Shown here: in pieces, positions 12,223 through 15,575 of the stretch | Layout of the letters: each line of letters begins with the position of its first letter | How positions within the stretch are numbered: the first letter of the stretch is position 1 | Origin: Candidatus Aenigmatarchaeota archaeon | GTDB taxonomy: Archaea; Aenigmatarchaeota; Aenigmatarchaeia; QMZS01 | Length of the DNA: 15,575 bases | Direction of reading: 5' to 3' | Assembly: GCA_016932615.1 (NCBI GenBank) | Contig: JAFGCN010000012.1 | Span: 1-15,575, forward strand | Made by a program: the position numbers and the translations under genes | Notes under the pieces: generated by a model | Databases searched by the model: none | The model's input: the letters and a program-made list of their open reading frames with translations, nothing else | Told to the model about the DNA's origin: nothing

Positions 12223-14633
12223 CCGTACAATTCCTTAATCTTATCGGCGATATGCGCGCCTATGGTCTTTGAGTGGGCTTCAGTTGTCCCGTCCAGGTTT
12301 TGCTTTTGCATCTTTATCTGGTCCCAGTGCGTTTCTCCTCTCTCGACGTAAGGGTAGCTCCAATCAGCCCTTCCTGAGGGGTCCCAGTCAACTATGTAAA
12401 CCAGCCCCGAATAGACCTCTTCATACCCCCTCTTGAAAAGTAGCGGGGTGTCTGGCTCTATGCGGTTTTCCTCTTTTGATAAATCAGTGTATTTGTTGTA
12501 TCCCTTGTCGAATGCCGCCCCACGGCTTACGGAGCTGGTAAGAAGGTCTTTTATGTCCTGGCTTGCCCTGAAATGCCGGGCAGACCCACCAGTTGGAACT
12601 GAAATGTCTGAAAACATCTTCTCAATGAGTTGTTTGTCGCCGTCCGTTGGTATGTGGTCCATGTCCCCCCAGAGCCCGTATATCCGGATGTTTCTTCCGG
12701 CCTCCTTTGCCATGTTTGCGGCAACAGCCACAGAGTTAATGTCTTCCTCTGAATTTATCACGCCGACACAGTCGGTTCCAGAGCGGCCTTCTGCGCAGGT
12801 TCCCCCTTCATATGGCCCTTCATCGCCCACGACAAATATTATCCTCTGGGAAGGCACGTCATCCCAGCGGTGGTTTGCTTCGTTCATCACCCATGCAGCC
12901 CCAGGCCCCCAGCTTTCTTCATGGCCCGGAATTGTTCCGTAGGTTGCATCATCGAAGAAGGAAAGGCCGCCGCATGTCCGGTCCTGGCCAAGTGAATATA
13001 CCCAGACCTTGATGTTGTAACCCTCATCCTGCATCTCCTCTCCAAGTGTCTCTATTGCAGCGCAAAGCTCAGCCCACTCGTCATCCATGCTTATGGAGGT
13101 GTCCATTATGAAGACTGCTTGTATGTTTTTGATGCTTAACTCGCCATACTGGTTTTCCATGCGGTAGGCCCAGTCGCAGCCTTCAGTGCAGAGCTTTCTG
13201 TCAGGGTAGCCGCTTTCTGCGGGCTCGCTGTAGTAGGCGTCCTGCGATGAGCAGAAGTTTTTGCACAGGACATAACGGTTCTCATCACTAAGTGCCTGGG
13301 TTGTAGAGCACTCAAGCTTGTCCTGGCAGGTGGTTTCGGGTGCAGGGCAGGTTGCGCCCGTGCAGGCAGGGTCTACGGGAACGGTGCAGGCAAATTCCGG
13401 CTTTTTGCATTCCAGACTTCTGGAGTTTCCCTCCTTGCAGAACTCGTTGCAGCACTGGAGGTAGTCGTTTAGCCGTTCAGGGCTGTAGCAGCTCAGGGCT
13501 GTAGCCGGCTCTGTCACAGTTACGGAGGCAGAGGCATAGGCAGTTCCCCTAAAGGTGGGGTCAGTAAGCTGCACGTCGCCAAGCTTTACAATAGTGTAAT
13601 TGGGTGAGACAATCTGAAAAACATTTTTCTCGAACTCAAGGTATTTCAGGCAGCCCTCCCTTTTTGCGCTGCTAAGCCCTTTGCAGGTGTCAAGCTCTAT
13701 CTCGGGGCTTTTGAACATATCGGGACAGTTGGGGCAGGCAGTAAGGGCTTCGCATTCCTCTTTCCCTGAGATTTCACATAAGAGGTAAGCGCTTCGTTTC
13801 TGGCCTTCTTCGCATCCGGAGGAAAAATCGCTTCCGCTTCCGCCGAGAAGCCCGCAGTTCTTGCACAGGTCAAGGGGATCTTCTTCATAGTACCTTAGCG
13901 TTTCGCTGCAGTGGCATTTTTCCGCATCCCGGCTTGACTGGTAGCAGTTGAAGTTTTCTCCTGTGTAGCAGCTTTTCTCCTCACCAACCAAGTTGCTTAT
14001 AAGCTCGCTTTCGCCAACCGTGCCTTTGTAAAGGGCGCCGGTAATCTTTTGAACAGTCCTGTTTCCGCCAACCCTCACCCCGGCATATAGCGACAGGCGC
14101 GCCTCCCGCCCTCTTTCCACTACAAATACCTGGGGGGTCTTGCCTGTTTCAACAAACTCCTTGTCATTTACCCCGCTTCCAACCTTTGTCTGCGTTTCAT
14201 ATCCAAACTCGAGGTTTCGTTTTTCATCAGAGGAATCCCCTTCAATGATTTTTTCCTCCAGCGTAAGGCAGGTAGCTCTCTTCTTTTCGCTGCAATAGCC
14301 GTCAAGCTTAATCCCGTATGCAGACTTGGCTTTTATCTCACTCCAGCCGACATATTCCCCGCCGAGCAGAGTGTCTTCCATTTTGAGGCACTGGTCCTTA
14401 AGGTCGGATTTTTCGATAGCATTATATATTTCTTCTCCGTCGTCTCCTGGTGGGATGAAGCACCCTGCAGGAACCCTGTCTGACACGATGATGTCGATTC
14501 TTTCATCTGCATCCTGCACCAGGTTTGTGTTTTCGGCAGACCTTTGGATATAGGCGTAGAGCGAAAGGAGGACTGCTAGGAGTATAAGTATCAGGACGAC
14601 TTGGGTCAGCAGCTTGTCCGTGATTTCTGCCAT
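12219..14633 (-). CDS. cysteine-rich membrane-anchored protein with a vWA domain
   Basis: This 804-residue protein starts with MAEITDKL and one membrane helix at about 8-29 (LLTQVVLILILLAVLLSLYAYI); the rest should be extracytoplasmic. Residues about 50-490 contain some 31 cysteines in short-spaced groups (KCHC, ACPNC, CCNEFC, LCKNC), so many disulfides or a metal-binding scaffold are likely. A von Willebrand A domain follows at about 505-705. Its metal site is visible as DTSIS (511-515), with later GDEGP (603-607). vWA domains usually bind protein partners through this metal. ATG 14633 is preferred over the in-frame ATG 14669 because it falls just after the upstream stop (TAA-A-ATG); the longer form would add 12 residues and overlap. 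The gene is coupled to the small genes on either side. It is probably a surface adhesin or assembly factor. Confidence 0.82.
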   Translation of the reverse strand: MAEITDKLLTQVVLILILLAVLLSLYAYIQRSAENTNLVQDADERIDIIVSDRVPAGCFIPPGDDGEEIYNAIEKSDLKDQCLKMEDTLLGGEYVGWSEIKAKSAYGIKLDGYCSEKKRATCLTLEEKIIEGDSSDEKRNLEFGYETQTKVGSGVNDKEFVETGKTPQVFVVERGREARLSLYAGVRVGGNRTVQKITGALYKGTVGESELISNLVGEEKSCYTGENFNCYQSSRDAEKCHCSETLRYYEEDPLDLCKNCGLLGGSGSDFSSGCEEGQKRSAYLLCEISGKEECEALTACPNCPDMFKSPEIELDTCKGLSSAKREGCLKYLEFEKNVFQIVSPNYTIVKLGDVQLTDPTFRGTAYASASVTVTEPATALSCYSPERLNDYLQCCNEFCKEGNSRSLECKKPEFACTVPVDPACTGATCPAPETTCQDKLECSTTQALSDENRYVLCKNFCSSQDAYYSEPAESGYPDRKLCTEGCDWAYRMENQYGELSIKNIQAVFIMDTSISMDDEWAELCAAIETLGEEMQDEGYNIKVWVYSLGQDRTCGGLSFFDDATYGTIPGHEESWGPGAAWVMNEANHRWDDVPSQRIIFVVGDEGPYEGGTCAEGRSGTDCVGVINSEEDINSVAVAANMAKEAGRNIRIYGLWGDMDHIPTDGDKQLIEKMFSDISVPTGGSARHFRASQDIKDLLTSSVSRGAAFDKGYNKYTDLSKEENRIEPDTPLLFKRGYEEVYSGLVYIVDWDPSGRADWSYPYVERGETHWDQIKMQKQNLDGTTEAHSKTIGAHIADKIKELYG

Positions 14634-14634
14634 T

Positions 14635-14796
14635 TTAGAACGAGACGCTTGCAAGAATGTTTCTTGCAAGACCCATAATCATCGAGCTGATGTTTCCAAG
14701 CACGTCTATGTTAAGCACTTTTGTAAAAATCACCATTAGCAGAACCGCCGAAGCAAGTATAATCACCCACATGGGCAGTGAGCTGATGTTAACCAT
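14635..14796 (-). CDS. tiny single-pass membrane protein, 53 residues
   Basis: I do not recognise this family. From ATG 14796 the protein is almost entirely one hydrophobic helix (LPMWVIILASAVLLMVIF, about 7-24), followed by KVLNIDVLGNISSMIMGLARNILASVSF, probably amphipathic. The frame stays open upstream to 14904, but that extension runs back into the preceding gene and carries an unlikely Arg cluster, so 14796 is the better start. The gene sits 38 bases after the upstream stop and one base before the vWA gene. It resembles the 63-residue protein at the operon's end in having one helix plus a short LA(R/K)-(N/S)-I tail. It is probably a membrane partner of the vWA protein. Confidence 0.65.
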   Translation of the reverse strand: MVNISSLPMWVIILASAVLLMVIFTKVLNIDVLGNISSMIMGLARNILASVSF

Positions 14797-14834
14797 AATC
14801 CATACTTCTTTTTTCAAGAATATGCATGAAGCCA

Positions 14835-15575
14835 CTATCTTGTGCAGGGGCACTGGACTTTCACGGCGCCGGCGCTTGAAAGCAGGGACATGGTAATTAC
14901 ACATTCCGGGTCTTCCCCCTTGCAGAGATACCCCGAAGGCAAGAGGTCTTTGTGGTTGCAGATATAGTTTTCATCACCCTCATTTTTGCTCCCCGGAAGG
15001 TCAATGGCGCCAAGCTTCGCCCAGCAGAGATTTTTGCAGTTCTTGCAGTTGGACATTCTCCAGAACTCGGACGGAAGCTGTACGGTATATTTTTCCTCCG
15101 CTTCTGTTCCGGTTGTTCCGGACGCGCTCTCGTCTTCCGGCGTGGAAGAGCCGTCTTCAGTGGCTCCACCGCTTGAGCCGCTGCCCGATGCCCCGGAGCC
15201 GGTTCCAAGCCCCGCCCCCTTAAACGACATCTGGGCGCTGTCTATGGCCTGCTTTGCCAGGTCCCAGGCATACTGCTTTTCGCGCTCGTATTCAATGAAC
15301 GCCCATTTTCTTTTTAGCGTCCCTGAAGGAATGCGGTTTTCCAGATATCCGGGCTTTGGATCCGATGGCAGGTTTTCGCCGTCAAGCTTGCAGAAGGCAT
15401 AGGGGTTGTATAGGTAGTAGCCTGCATCCCCTTTTTTGCAAAGCCACCCTCCGTCGAGCAAATAGTATCCGTCGGCGTCTTTTGCCGCCCCGGAAGTTTC
15501 ATCCGTGCAGGGCTGAAAGCTGATGGTTTCGCCATAGGGACCGAGAATCTGAAGCTTGCTAAGTTGCCCCTTTTC
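14835..15575 (-). CDS. cysteine-rich secreted protein, N-terminus outside the window
   Basis: The reading frame is open from the window edge to the stop at 14835, giving 246 residues of a larger protein. I do not recognise the family. An N-terminal part with aromatic and Gly-rich repeats (DADGYYLLDGGWLCKKGDAG) leads to a helix (RKWAFIEYEREKQYAWDLAKQAIDSA). A low-complexity Gly/Ser/Thr/Glu linker of about 45 residues follows. The C-terminal domain of about 80 residues holds cysteine motifs NCKNCKNLC, ICNHKDLLPSGYLCKGEDPEC and the final QCPCTR. These cysteines and the linker fit an extracytoplasmic disulfide-bonded or metal-binding protein. It is the first visible gene of the surface operon, 38 bases from the next. 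Whether it has a signal peptide cannot be seen. Confidence 0.78.
   Translation of the reverse strand, partial: EKGQLSKLQILGPYGETISFQPCTDETSGAAKDADGYYLLDGGWLCKKGDAGYYLYNPYAFCKLDGENLPSDPKPGYLENRIPSGTLKRKWAFIEYEREKQYAWDLAKQAIDSAQMSFKGAGLGTGSGASGSGSSGGATEDGSSTPEDESASGTTGTEAEEKYTVQLPSEFWRMSNCKNCKNLCWAKLGAIDLPGSKNEGDENYICNHKDLLPSGYLCKGEDPECVITMSLLSSAGAVKVQCPCTR

Noticed and set aside
14634-14669. A longer start (ATG 14669) for the vWA protein
   Set aside because: It would overlap the upstream small gene by more than 30 bases. ATG 14633 follows that gene's stop directly and places the membrane helix at the very N-terminus.
14986-15402. A 138-residue forward reading frame, and others opposite the surface operon such as 12433-12942
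   Set aside because: They are antisense to a well-supported gene whose cysteine motifs and domain layout are clear. They have no promoter and biased, repetitive composition (Ser/Pro-rich), typical of shadow frames.
1-15575. tRNA or rRNA genes, CRISPR arrays, or a replication origin
   Set aside because: The gaps are too short and AT-rich. No cloverleaf-like pair of arms, no regularly spaced repeats and no origin-type repeat clusters were seen.

Overview
The window is a gene-dense piece of an archaeal chromosome. The evidence is a TFB-type general transcription factor, an archaeal-style FtsY, a DUF357 protein, an XPD/Rad3-like helicase with a cysteine cluster, and AT-rich TATA elements placed about 16-25 bases before most start codons, usually with no Shine-Dalgarno sequence. 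Short intergenic gaps, many unrecognised small proteins and cysteine-rich secreted proteins suggest a reduced genome such as a DPANN-type lineage. That placement is a guess from style, not from a marker gene.

Layout. Positions 1-2011 hold gatC (orphan, no gatA beside it), an unknown reverse-strand gene, and a probable two-gene unit of a DUF357 protein and a JAMM/MPN-like metalloprotease candidate. Positions 2072-3910 hold ftsY and a convergent coiled-coil protein of unknown function. Positions 3978-6090 hold an unknown gene, tatD, a small multi-pass membrane protein, a leftover copy of a tatD 3' end, and a single-pass membrane protein. Positions 6189-9558 hold tfb, a small unknown gene behind tandem TATA-like elements, and the helicase. 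Positions 9574-11119 hold a divergent pair: a four-CBS protein that ends in a ribosome-hibernation (S30AE/HPF-like) domain, and an unknown 153-residue protein. Positions 11183-15575 are given over to the cell surface: a 272-residue anchored protein converges on a reverse-strand operon of a cysteine-rich protein (cut by the window edge), a tiny membrane protein, an 804-residue cysteine-rich von Willebrand A (vWA) protein and another tiny membrane protein.

Most genes appear to have their own promoter. The clearest multi-gene unit is the surface operon at 15575-12031, whose neighbours are spaced 38, 1 and -4 bases apart. The points most worth following are the tatD 3'-end duplication that brackets one membrane-protein gene, the CBS-HPF fusion, the vWA/cysteine-rich surface operon, the JAMM-like protein beside DUF357, and a uniform TT-ATG start context that points to pervasive leaderless transcription.

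No tRNA, rRNA, CRISPR array, transposase or integrase was found. No gap between genes exceeds about 170 bases.
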